Assembly: GCA_002429115.1 (NCBI GenBank)
Contig: DIYS01000157.1
Location: 1-9,566 of the forward strand
Direction: 5' to 3'
DNA length: 9,566 bases
From: Saccharicrinis sp. UBA6048
Lineage (GTDB): Bacteria; Bacteroidota; Bacteroidia; Bacteroidales; Marinilabiliaceae
Shown: positions 1 through 6,057 of the stretch, one piece after another
Numbering within the stretch: position 1 is the stretch's first letter
How the letters are laid out: each line of letters begins with the position of its first letter
Program-made: the position numbers and the translations under genes
Notes under the pieces: generated by a model
The model's database searches: none
Seen by the model: the letters and a program-made list of their open reading frames with translations, nothing else
What the model was told of the DNA's origin: nothing

Positions 1-374
1 ATTATAAAACGACGCGGCCCTTCCTTCGTTTCATCCACTAAACCAAAGTGAATTTTCATATAAGGACTCGACTCAAATATATTGATATAATGAAACTTAA
101 CCGGATGTGTAATAAACCACTTTACAATACCACTAAACACGTTCTTGGTATTCTCTTTCTCATCGTCTGATAAGGTATTCACGCACTCTTCTTCCACCTC
201 AAACATCAACTGTTTGTAAATATCAATAATTAACTGCTCTTTACTTGTTATATGATGATAAAGTGTCCCTTTTGCAATACCTATTCGATCAATCAACTCA
301 TTAACAGAAGCAGAAAAGCCTTTTTCGACAAAAAGCTGCATTGCTCCAATATAAATCTCGTTCTTCTTACTCAT
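1..374 (-). CDS. TetR/AcrR-family transcriptional regulator (C-terminus outside window)
   Basis: A reading frame opens at ATG 374-372 and runs off the left edge, giving 124 residues beginning MSKKNEIYIGAMQLFVEKGF. The N-terminal part is a TetR DNA-binding domain: helix 1 with the FxxKGF pattern, then a helix-turn-helix at about residues 23-50 containing GIAKGTLYHHITSKEQL, which matches the family signature G(V/I)xKGTLYxxFxSKExL. The residues after about 55 belong to the ligand-binding domain, which varies between family members, so the inducer cannot be named. TetR proteins usually repress their own gene or a neighbour as dimers, and a 14-bp near-palindrome lies at 421-434 upstream of the start. 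The next gene toward higher coordinates is a sugar kinase on the same strand that ends in a strong terminator, so the regulator is probably transcribed separately. Whether it controls the sugar operon is unknown. Confidence 0.9.
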   Translation of the reverse strand, partial: MSKKNEIYIGAMQLFVEKGFSASVNELIDRIGIAKGTLYHHITSKEQLIIDIYKQLMFEVEEECVNTLSDDEKENTKNVFSGIVKWFITHPVKFHYINIFESSPYMKIHFGLVDETKEGPRRFI

Positions 375-420
375 GACAAATGTGTTTTAATTCCTGAGTT
401 CTAAACTTCACATCAAACTC

Positions 421-434
421 ATACTTATAGGTAT
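421..434. promoter_or_regulatory. Near-palindrome upstream of the TetR gene, possible operator
   Basis: ATACTTATAGGTAT is symmetric at 12 of its 14 positions (outer arms ATAC and GTAT). It lies 47-60 nt upstream of the tetR-type start codon, where an autoregulatory operator would be expected. This is inference from position and symmetry only. Confidence 0.3.
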
Positions 435-474
435 TGGCCGCGAAATTAAGATTTTTTTCACAAACCATAAAGAG

Positions 475-506
475 ATAATTTAATATGAGCTAGTCGATTA
501 AATTAT
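475..506. repeat. Perfect 10-bp inverted repeat between the TetR gene and the sugar operon terminator
   Basis: ATAATTTAAT at 475-484 is the exact reverse complement of ATTAAATTAT at 497-506, with a 12-nt spacer (485-496). It lies about 100 nt upstream of the TetR gene start, just beyond the T-tract of the kinase terminator. It may be a regulator binding site or an AT-rich hairpin. No T-tract follows on either strand, so it is not a typical terminator. Confidence 0.4.
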
Positions 507-510
507 AGAT

Positions 511-544
511 ATAAAAAACCCTTCCAGAATCAACTGAAAGGGTT
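511..544 (-). terminator. Rho-independent terminator of the sugar permease-kinase operon
   Basis: The arms AACCCTT (517-523) and AAGGGTT (538-544) pair. After one mismatch, CAG (525-527) pairs with CTG (534-536), leaving the loop AATCAA. On the minus strand the hairpin is followed directly by six T residues (516-511). It begins 26 nt after the stop codon of the ROK kinase gene. Confidence 0.85.
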
Positions 545-570
545 AATATTTCTTTATAGTCTTTTAAGAT

Positions 571-1548
571 TTATTTTTCCAGCTCTTTCCAGGCCAAAGC
601 ACTTGCCCCAACAATGGCGGCATCACCAGCTTCCAACTTAGAAGGCAATACCTTAATTTTGTTCTTAAAAATTGGCAATAAATGAGCCTCCATTGCTTCT
701 TTTGTAGGTTTAAGAATCAGATCACCGGCCGCTAAAGGCCCTCCAAACAAAAAGATTGCTTCAGGACTTAAATGATGAATCGTATCGGCAATACCCTGCC
801 CCAGGTACTTACCTGTCAATTCAAATACCTCATTAGCTACCTTATCACCATCCATAGCCGCATCATATATCATTTTCGATGTCAACTCATTATAAGAGTA
901 TTTTGCCAATGGACTGTCAACCGCATTATATTTTGCCAATAGCTCAAAAGCGGTACGTTTCATTCCGGGAGCTGAACAATAGGCTTCAAGGTGTCCATGC
1001 GCACCACAACCACAAATACGACCACCAGGAATCAGCGTCGTATGTCCACACTCGCCGGCAAAGCCATCGTGACCATAAACCAAATCACCATTAACAACAA
1101 TGCCACTTCCAACACCTGTTCCAAGCGTATACATCACAAAGTTTTTCATGCCTTTGGCACCACCATAGATCATTTCTCCAATGGCTGCCGCATTGGCATC
1201 GTTCGTTAATGCTATGGCATTGAGGTCAGGGAAATGACCACGCAATAAGCGAACAACCTGAACCACACCTTTAAACGATAAGTTGGGTGCATATTCAATG
1301 GTTCCGGTATAATAATTACCGTTTGGCGCTCCAACTCCTATACCAACAATCTCAATATTCTCATTCATCAGCTTAGCATTCGTAATCAATGTTTTGATCG
1401 CTCCTGCTAACTCATCTATATATTGATTAATATTGCCATGATCAGGCGTTGAAATATTATCTTTTGTAAGTACGTGACCTAATTCATCTACTACACCTAT
1501 TGCAGTATTAGTTCCTCCTATATCTACACCAACTGATACTTTCTTCAT
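571..1548 (-). CDS. ROK-family sugar kinase (glucokinase/hexokinase-like)
   Basis: This 325-residue cytosolic kinase has the usual ROK length and probably phosphorylates a hexose or N-acetylated amino sugar at C6 with ATP. Visible motifs are the phosphate-binding DIGGTNT at residues 9-15, TNDANAAA with the catalytic aspartate at D117, the second phosphate loop LGTGVGSG at 142-149, the GECGH segment with zinc-ligand histidine H169, and a C-terminal adenosine-motif FGG at 268-270. The ROK zinc loop reads CGCGAHGHLE at 179-188, so the first two cysteines (C179, C181) are present but the usual third cysteine is histidine 186. The gene follows the MFS permease gene after 66 nt on the same strand and ends in a strong terminator, so uptake and phosphorylation are probably co-expressed. 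The substrate cannot be decided between glucose, mannose and N-acetylhexosamines. A few ROK proteins are regulators, but no N-terminal helix-turn-helix is present here, so a kinase is the right call. Confidence 0.93.
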   Translation of the reverse strand: MKKVSVGVDIGGTNTAIGVVDELGHVLTKDNISTPDHGNINQYIDELAGAIKTLITNAKLMNENIEIVGIGVGAPNGNYYTGTIEYAPNLSFKGVVQVVRLLRGHFPDLNAIALTNDANAAAIGEMIYGGAKGMKNFVMYTLGTGVGSGIVVNGDLVYGHDGFAGECGHTTLIPGGRICGCGAHGHLEAYCSAPGMKRTAFELLAKYNAVDSPLAKYSYNELTSKMIYDAAMDGDKVANEVFELTGKYLGQGIADTIHHLSPEAIFLFGGPLAAGDLILKPTKEAMEAHLLPIFKNKIKVLPSKLEAGDAAIVGASALAWKELEK

Positions 1549-1594
1549 TTGACTAGTTTTTTAAGCAATTATAAACTTTTGCATTCAATATGAA

Positions 1595-1610
1595 TTCTTG
1601 ATTTCAAGAA
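1595..1610. promoter_or_regulatory. 16-bp palindrome in the permease-kinase spacer
   Basis: TTCTTGA (1595-1601) and TCAAGAA (1604-1610) form a perfect inverted repeat around TT, immediately downstream of the permease stop codon. No T-tract follows on the minus strand, so it is not a standard terminator. It may be a protein-binding site, or an mRNA stem that adjusts kinase relative to permease expression. The function is inferred. Confidence 0.35.
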
Positions 1611-1614
1611 ACCA

Positions 1615-2868
1615 TTAACCCTTCTGGCGAACTTTTGAACCTAAAAGAGCATAGTATAAAATGTAAAGCTCACCTAGAATAACAAGTGTCCATGTCCAAG
1701 CCCAATTACCGCCTAAAGCATCAGCAATCATTCCTTGCACTAATGGTATTATTGCACCTCCAATAACACCAATCATTAATACGCCTGAAGCTTTAGAAGT
1801 GTATTTTCCAAGGTCAGCTACTGCCAATGAAAAGATTCCACCCCACATAATTGAATGTAAAAGACCAATTCCTACCAAAAACCATGGATTACCAGTTACC
1901 ATAGAAATTAATACAAGTACTGTCGCTCCAATGGAAGTCACCGTCAACTGCACTTTTGCTGATATTTTGCTTAATGTACTACCAACCAAACGGCCTACTA
2001 ACATACCGCCCCAATATAACATAGCCATTCGTGAAGCTGCTTCGGCAAAAGAACCACCTAACCAATCGGCATACATATTAATATTTGCTCCGATGGCAAC
2101 CTCTACGCCTACGTAGAAAAAGATTCCAATCACACCAAGTTTTAAGTGAGAGAATGACCAAATGCTTTTCTCCAACTTCTCACCTTCTTCGTTAGTAGTA
2201 CCTTCAATATTAGGTAGTGTAAGTTTGCTTACAATCAGAACTACGATTGCAATAGTTATGGCTAACAAAACAAAAGGAAGTAACACCTGATCGATTTTCA
2301 CATCGCTAATAGCCACACCACCAAAGACAATACCCGCAACAAAATATGGCGCCAGTGTTGTTCCTATTGAGTTGGATGATCCACCAATTGTTATTCGCTG
2401 AATAGAGCTGGTTCCTTTTACATCACAAGCAGTTAGATATGGATTAATTACCACCTGCATAATGGTTGCCGCTGAACCTACAACGAATGAACCTAAAAGG
2501 AAAATATAGAAACCTAATGGGATACCGGCAATTGCCAAAGCACTATCCATTGTTCCAACCCAAGCCGAACCTGCACTAATAAGAAGACCAAATACCATCA
2601 GGATTAATGCTCTGATCAATGTCTTCTTGTAGCCAAACTTATCAACCCATTTTGTTCCGGTACCTCCCATTACAGGATAAGCTAAAAACCAGGTAAACGT
2701 CACCAGGATTGATAATGTGTTTTTAATGGCCTTAATGCTTTCTGCACCAAGAAATGCTGATTCTAAAGGCTTTTGAAACTGTTGGAACACAACTGTTAGA
2801 AACCCAACAATGAAAAACAGGAACACCATTGTCAAAAATGGCCCTAAATAACTCTTTTGTTGATTCAT
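1615..2868 (-). CDS. MFS sugar permease (FHS-like sugar:cation symporter)
   Basis: From ATG 2868 this is a 417-residue inner-membrane protein with about twelve hydrophobic segments. The first is the segment after MNQQKSYLGPFLTM, with a conserved FQQFQKP patch just after it. The loop between membrane segments 2 and 3 carries KWVDKFGYKKTL (about residues 73-84), a form of the MFS motif A. The frame stays open upstream to a GTG at 2991, but the extra 41 residues are polar, unlike any transporter start, and cover a GC-rich hairpin in the leader, so the internal ATG is preferred. The product most resembles the Bacteroidota sugar MFS permeases related to fucose, glucose/galactose and N-acetylglucosamine transporters. 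Together with the downstream ROK kinase it forms an import-and-phosphorylation pair. The transported sugar is not identifiable from sequence. No clean TAnnTTTG promoter was found in the 290-nt upstream region. Confidence 0.88.
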   Translation of the reverse strand: MNQQKSYLGPFLTMVFLFFIVGFLTVVFQQFQKPLESAFLGAESIKAIKNTLSILVTFTWFLAYPVMGGTGTKWVDKFGYKKTLIRALILMVFGLLISAGSAWVGTMDSALAIAGIPLGFYIFLLGSFVVGSAATIMQVVINPYLTACDVKGTSSIQRITIGGSSNSIGTTLAPYFVAGIVFGGVAISDVKIDQVLLPFVLLAITIAIVVLIVSKLTLPNIEGTTNEEGEKLEKSIWSFSHLKLGVIGIFFYVGVEVAIGANINMYADWLGGSFAEAASRMAMLYWGGMLVGRLVGSTLSKISAKVQLTVTSIGATVLVLISMVTGNPWFLVGIGLLHSIMWGGIFSLAVADLGKYTSKASGVLMIGVIGGAIIPLVQGMIADALGGNWAWTWTLVILGELYILYYALLGSKVRQKG

Positions 2869-2888
2869 AATTAAATTGTTAATACTTC

Positions 2889-2907
2889 GAGGGTTGATAA
2901 GACCCTC
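2889..2907 (-). promoter_or_regulatory. GC-rich leader hairpin upstream of the sugar permease
   Basis: GAGGGT (2889-2894) and ACCCTC (2902-2907) form a perfect 6-bp stem with a 7-nt loop. It ends 20 nt before the permease start codon in otherwise A/T-rich DNA. It could be a translational control hairpin, an operator or a binding site for a sugar regulator. No T-tract follows on the coding strand, so it is not a terminator. Confidence 0.35.
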
Positions 2908-3057
2908 ATCTGTTTGTTTGTGTATAATAAAAATTGAATTTTCTACATGCTTAGATCTTAATGGTGAATCATCGTCAACAATAAAAGTCACCTTTACTTT
3001 TAAAAGACAGGCAATATAATATTTAATGAAAGAATATCAGCATTTTTAATCCAGAAA

Positions 3058-3080
3058 TATATCTATTAAAAACAGATATA
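3058..3080. repeat. AT-rich inverted repeat upstream of the sugar operon
   Basis: TATATCT (3058-3064) and AGATATA (3074-3080) are perfect reverse complements separated by 9 nt. They lie in the spacer between the permease start and the terminator of the preceding lipoprotein gene. Apart from this repeat, the leader hairpin and the terminator, I see nothing recognisable in the 2869-3158 spacer. Confidence 0.3.
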
Positions 3081-3100
3081 AATTATCAGTTTACAAGCAT

Positions 3101-3128
3101 AAAAAAAGCCACCTTGAAAGAAGATGGC
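3101..3128 (-). terminator. Rho-independent terminator after the nrnA-FKBP-lipoprotein cluster
   Basis: Read on the minus strand, GCCATCTT (3128-3121) pairs with AAGGTGGC (3115-3108) over 8 bp with one G-U wobble and a 5-nt loop, followed by seven T residues (3107-3101). It lies 30 nt after the stop of the degenerate FKBP-like lipoprotein gene. Confidence 0.88.
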
Positions 3129-3158
3129 CATGCGATATTTAAATTATTTATTATATCG

Positions 3159-3764
3159 TTATTGCTCCAGGTAGGTCAATTCGATTTCAAAGATATGAGA
3201 CTTAAACTGCTTATCTGCAAGTGTAGAAGGCATCACTACTTTTGTTTTTCCATATAACTTCATGTGCAGAATTGCTTCATTTACTCCCAAATAAGCACCG
3301 GAATTTGCCGACGAACCAACCGGAAAAGTCGTAAAAGTAAACGGTGAAACAGAATATTCATTCGATTCTCTTAGTTTTTCTGCCGTCACCTCTACAAAAG
3401 TTGTATCCGTTCCTTTAATTACTGTATCATTCTGTAAAACAATTCCATAATTTGAATATCTAAAACCAACTTTTTTATAAGCTTTAATACTATCCCCGAT
3501 ACCAATTTTAGTATGAAACAACATCATTCCTGATTCAAATCGATGGTCTACAGTATCAATTGCTTCAGCTGACATAACTTCCAAACGTGTAGAGTCATTC
3601 CTGATTATCTCATTATAATAGCGATCAAGCAACGCTTGTTCTGCTGCAAGCAACTCTTTAGGATTGATGAAGTTGTTATTATTATTTTCGCAGGCAGTCA
3701 TTAGAATAACAGCCACAACTGCCGGAATGAATATTTTCTTAATTGTATTGTATGTATTATTCAT
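3159..3764 (-). CDS. Lipoprotein with a degenerate FKBP-like domain
   Basis: From ATG 3764 the product has 201 residues. A signal peptide with a lysine pair (K9, K10) and a hydrophobic core ends in the lipobox LMTAC with C25, so the mature protein is probably a lipid-anchored envelope protein. An upstream GTG at 3794 would add ten residues before the signal peptide and is less likely. The C-terminal half aligns by eye with the FKBP lipoprotein encoded just upstream: GDSI then a VGFRYSN strand (about 89-105), FTTFPVG (144-150), GVNEAILHMKLYGKTKVVMP (160-179) and a final FEIELTYLE strand. The FKBP loop normally reading (I/L)PxxLAYG is here MPSTLADK (178-185) without the tyrosine-glycine. The spacing to the FKBP gene is 68 nt. 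Prolyl isomerase activity is doubtful and a chaperone or structural role is possible. This could belong to one of the Bacteroidota domain-of-unknown-function families derived from FKBP. Confidence 0.72.
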   Translation of the reverse strand: MNNTYNTIKKIFIPAVVAVILMTACENNNNNFINPKELLAAEQALLDRYYNEIIRNDSTRLEVMSAEAIDTVDHRFESGMMLFHTKIGIGDSIKAYKKVGFRYSNYGIVLQNDTVIKGTDTTFVEVTAEKLRESNEYSVSPFTFTTFPVGSSANSGAYLGVNEAILHMKLYGKTKVVMPSTLADKQFKSHIFEIELTYLEQ

Positions 3765-3832
3765 GCTAATTATTGTCGGTTTGACCAAGAGCACAAAGAA
3801 AATGATTTTTGTGCAATCTTCAAATCAATTTA

Positions 3833-4381
3833 CTATTGTTTAGGGCCGGAAATGACCTCCACAACTTCCATATCTATTACTATAATCGATAATTTTGGGA
3901 TTTTATTGCCATCACCCGCTATTCCATGAGCCAGATTCGGAGGCAAAATCAATTTAGCCACTGCTCCTTTGCCAAGTTTCTGAACAAACTGTTCCAGTCC
4001 GGATTCTACCTGAGCTTTTCCTACAGTTAGTGTCAGTAATCCATCCGTAGCTGATGAATAACATATGGTGCCATCCAATAGCTGAGTGGTGTAAGCCAGC
4101 GTCACCTGATCATTCATTTGAATGGTATCGCCCTGAAACGATTCGATAATCTGATAATAATACCCTGTGCCTGACTTGTGCATGTCCAGACCTTTATCTG
4201 CAATGTATTTTTCGATAACCTCGGCTTCCACCTTAAGCATCTTACGGTTCATCTCAATGAGCATATCAGGCGTCACTTTCTTTCGTTCAGATTGCTTCTC
4301 CTTACAAGCGACTAAAGCCAAACAGAAAATCGATATGAATATTAACATTCTAGCAAAAACCATTCTCAAGACAAAATTCAT
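3833..4381 (-). CDS. FKBP-type peptidyl-prolyl cis-trans isomerase lipoprotein (GldI-like)
   Basis: The protein has 182 residues from ATG 4381. A signal peptide ends in the lipobox LVAC with C26, followed by a charged linker, a helical region (about 38-65) and an FKBP domain (about 84-176). Domain marks are the LAYTTQLLDG strand with tyrosine Y97, LTVGKAQVESGLEQFVQKL (118-136), the loop LPPNLAHG (146-153), and IPKLSIIVIDMEVVEV at the end. FKBPs catalyse prolyl isomerisation, and envelope lipoproteins of this type assist folding of exported proteins. In flavobacteria one of them, GldI, is linked to gliding. The start is uncertain: ATG 4381 and 4363 overlap the end of nrnA and keep basic residues in the signal n-region, while ATG 4348 follows the nrnA stop after one base but leaves no positive charge. 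The overlap or near-contact implies translational coupling with nrnA. Confidence 0.85.
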   Translation of the reverse strand: MNFVLRMVFARMLIFISIFCLALVACKEKQSERKKVTPDMLIEMNRKMLKVEAEVIEKYIADKGLDMHKSGTGYYYQIIESFQGDTIQMNDQVTLAYTTQLLDGTICYSSATDGLLTLTVGKAQVESGLEQFVQKLGKGAVAKLILPPNLAHGIAGDGNKIPKLSIIVIDMEVVEVISGPKQ

Positions 4382-5378
4382 TTAATACCTTTTTAAATCG
4401 CTCTACCGTTTCATCCAGCTCAAGCTTAGATTCCCCCCCGGCTGCATTAAAATGACCGCCTCCGTTAAAATAGGTCTCACTAAATTTATTCGCCGGAAAG
4501 CCTCCGCGAGAACGAAACGATATCTTCACCAAATCTTTCTTCTCTGTAAATAGTGCAGATAAATTAACCCCTTCAATCCACAAGGCCTGGTTAACAAACC
4601 CTTCGGTATCACCGGGCTTAAAATTAAAACGCTTTAACTCTTCCTGACTCAACGATATAAAGGCCGCATTATTCTCAGGAATACGTTCCATCTTTGCTCC
4701 TAGCGCATGACCCAACAAGCGCATTCGGTCGAAGGAGTTATTATGAAATATCATGTGATGAATATGATCTTTGTTAATGCCCATTTGCAGTAAGTCGGCC
4801 ACAATCAGGTAGGTCTCCGGCCGGCTTGAATTGTAATTCAGTGAGCCCGTATCGGTCATAATACCGGCATAAATACACTCTGCGGCCTCTTTAGTTATAT
4901 GCTCTTTAAAGCCAGCCTTATTCAGTACATGGAACAACAGTTCACATGTAGATGAAGCCTCAGGAACACTGATTTGTATATCCGCTGTATTTGGTTCCGG
5001 AAACGGATGATGATCAATCATAACACGCGGCGTTTCATCCTTTTCAAACACCTCGCCCATCAATTTAATTCGTGATAAAGCATTAAAATCGACAAACACA
5101 ATCAGTTCGCTTTCTTGTATGATAGCTGTCGCCTTCTTAATGTTTTTGTCATATATCAGAACATCTTCAACGCCATGCATCCAGTTCAGAAAGTCAGGAA
5201 ATTCGTTGGGTGTAATCACCGACGCCTCTTTCCCCATATTTTTAAGCGTATTATACAATCCTAATGCAGAGCCCAGTGCATCACCATCCGGGTTGTTATG
5301 TGGAACAATTACGACTTTTTGACTGTTATGTATTTTGTTTTTGAATAAATCTATTTGTGATTGGTCTTTAATATTCAT
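4350..5378 (-). CDS. nrnA: Bifunctional oligoribonuclease and pAp phosphatase NrnA (DHH/DHHA1 family)
   Basis: At 342 residues this matches NrnA proteins, which cut 2-5-nt RNA fragments to mononucleotides and dephosphorylate 3'-phosphoadenosine 5'-phosphate in the cytoplasm with Mn2+. The metal-binding motifs of the DHH domain are all visible: HNNPDGDALGS (27-37), VDFN with D97, the name-giving DHH at 122-124, and MTDTGS with D176. The DHHA1 RNA-binding domain contains the terminal GGGHFNAAGG (306-315). The start ATG 5378 follows a TATCTTTG -7 box by a short leader and fits the family. NrnA commonly replaces Orn in genomes that lack the latter. The gene heads a minus-strand group with the two FKBP-like lipoproteins, and its 3' end overlaps the longest reading of the FKBP gene by 32 nt. 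The functional link to those lipoproteins is unclear and may be only shared transcription. Confidence 0.92.
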   Translation of the reverse strand: MNIKDQSQIDLFKNKIHNSQKVVIVPHNNPDGDALGSALGLYNTLKNMGKEASVITPNEFPDFLNWMHGVEDVLIYDKNIKKATAIIQESELIVFVDFNALSRIKLMGEVFEKDETPRVMIDHHPFPEPNTADIQISVPEASSTCELLFHVLNKAGFKEHITKEAAECIYAGIMTDTGSLNYNSSRPETYLIVADLLQMGINKDHIHHMIFHNNSFDRMRLLGHALGAKMERIPENNAAFISLSQEELKRFNFKPGDTEGFVNQALWIEGVNLSALFTEKKDLVKISFRSRGGFPANKFSETYFNGGGHFNAAGGESKLELDETVERFKKVLNEFCLENGFC

Positions 5379-5400
5379 CTTATTTTATTATTGAATTTTA

Positions 5401-5408
5401 CAAAGATA
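5401..5408 (-). promoter_or_regulatory. Candidate -7 box of the nrnA promoter
   Basis: The minus strand reads TATCTTTG, an exact fit to the Bacteroidota -7 consensus TAnnTTTG, 22 nt before the nrnA start. A T-rich stretch about 19 nt upstream could serve as a weak -33 box, but no exact TTTG is present there. Confidence 0.5.
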
Positions 5409-5484
5409 TAGATTTTGAGAGACTAAAAATTTTGTATTTTAGGATTTGTAATTTTTTACCTTACACTAATTTAATCAGCTAAAT

Positions 5485-5916
5485 ATGGCAGGACTTAAAA
5501 CACTCACCATGATTAAGCCGGGCGCTGTAAAGAACAAGCACATCGGCGCAATATTAAATATGATTGAAGAATCCGGTTTCCGAATTTCAGCCGTTAAATC
5601 ACTGAAATTATCAAAAGAAGATGCCGAATCGTTTTATGCAGAACACAAAGAACGCCCTTTCTTCCCTGATTTGGTTGACTTTATGTCATCTGGCCCTATC
5701 GTCGCAGCCATCCTTTTAAAAGAAAACGCTGTAGAAGATTTCAGAAACCTTATTGGCAGTACCGATCCGGCAGAAGCCGAAGATGGAACCATTCGCAAAC
5801 TATTTGCCGAAAGTAAAGCTAAAAATGCCATTCATGGATCGGACAGTGATGCAAGTGCCGATCGCGAAAGTCGATTCTTTTTCAGTGATAAAGAGTTATT
5901 GGAGAAGCATCCGTAG
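5485..5916 (+). CDS. ndk: Nucleoside diphosphate kinase
   Basis: This 143-residue enzyme transfers the gamma phosphate from ATP to other nucleoside diphosphates through a phosphohistidine and keeps the NTP and dNTP pools balanced. The active-site segment NAIHGSDS places the phosphorylated histidine at H117, followed by the expected SDxSAxRE (121-128). K11, Y51 in the YAEHKERPFF helix (51-60), R87, T93, R104 and N114 match the usual nucleotide and phosphate contacts. The usual KPDxV start of the domain reads KPGAV here (residues 11-15), a glycine in place of a strongly conserved aspartate. The length is normal for bacterial Ndk. The gene is transcribed alone: it is divergent from nrnA, convergent with the DUF721 gene, and followed by its own terminator. 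The 106-nt upstream spacer is A/T-rich with TTTG words at 5414, 5431 and 5445, but no pair has clean consensus spacing. Confidence 0.96.
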   Translation: MAGLKTLTMIKPGAVKNKHIGAILNMIEESGFRISAVKSLKLSKEDAESFYAEHKERPFFPDLVDFMSSGPIVAAILLKENAVEDFRNLIGSTDPAEAEDGTIRKLFAESKAKNAIHGSDSDASADRESRFFFSDKELLEKHP

Positions 5917-5962
5917 ACATTGCCAATTTGTATAATCACTTTACTGGCTATTTGAAAAGCTT

Positions 5963-5999
5963 AAAGTGTGCGGTGCTTAATGCTCTGTACACTTTTTTT
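5963..5999 (+). terminator. Rho-independent terminator of ndk
   Basis: AAAGTGT (5963-5969) pairs with ACACTTT (5989-5995). The stem continues inward through GCGG/CTGT and GC/GC with one mismatch to a TTAAT loop. A run of seven T residues (5993-5999) follows. It begins 47 nt after the ndk stop and may also help stop readthrough from the convergent recF cluster. Confidence 0.87.
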
Positions 6000-6016
6000 A
6001 TTTCTAGCCTTTCTTC

Positions 6017-6051
6017 TCGGTCATCCGTCATCGGTCTTCTGTCCCCGGTCT
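6017..6051. repeat. Degenerate heptanucleotide tandem repeat
   Basis: Five 7-nt units are visible in the ndk/DUF721 spacer: TCGGTCA, TCCGTCA, TCGGTCT, TCTGTCC and CCGGTCT. The consensus is TCNGTCN. The array ends just downstream of the DUF721 stop codon. It is more GC-rich than its surroundings and is not part of any supported coding frame. Confidence 0.6.
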
Positions 6052-6057
6052 CATAGC

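Noticed and set aside
879..1209. Two overlapping plus-strand open frames opposite the ROK kinase
   Set aside because: They are rich in His, Thr and Asn as expected from antisense reading, have no promoter, and overlap each other and the kinase gene.
1799..2116. Plus-strand open frame of 105 codons opposite the sugar permease
   Set aside because: It lies entirely antisense to a well-supported transporter gene, has no recognisable domain, and its composition mirrors the opposite strand.
3133..3158. CGATAT/ATATCG inverted repeat just after the second lipoprotein stop
   Set aside because: It is only 6 bp in very A/T-rich DNA with a long loop, and the strong terminator next to it already explains the gene end.
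3791..3814. GCACAAA/TTTGTGC hairpin between the two FKBP-like genes
   Set aside because: The 7-bp stem is real, but there is no T-tract on either side, so it was not called a terminator. It may be chance in an A/T-rich spacer.
6017..6051. Heptad array considered as a CRISPR remnant
   Set aside because: Units are 7 nt, adjoining and without spacers, so the structure does not fit CRISPR.
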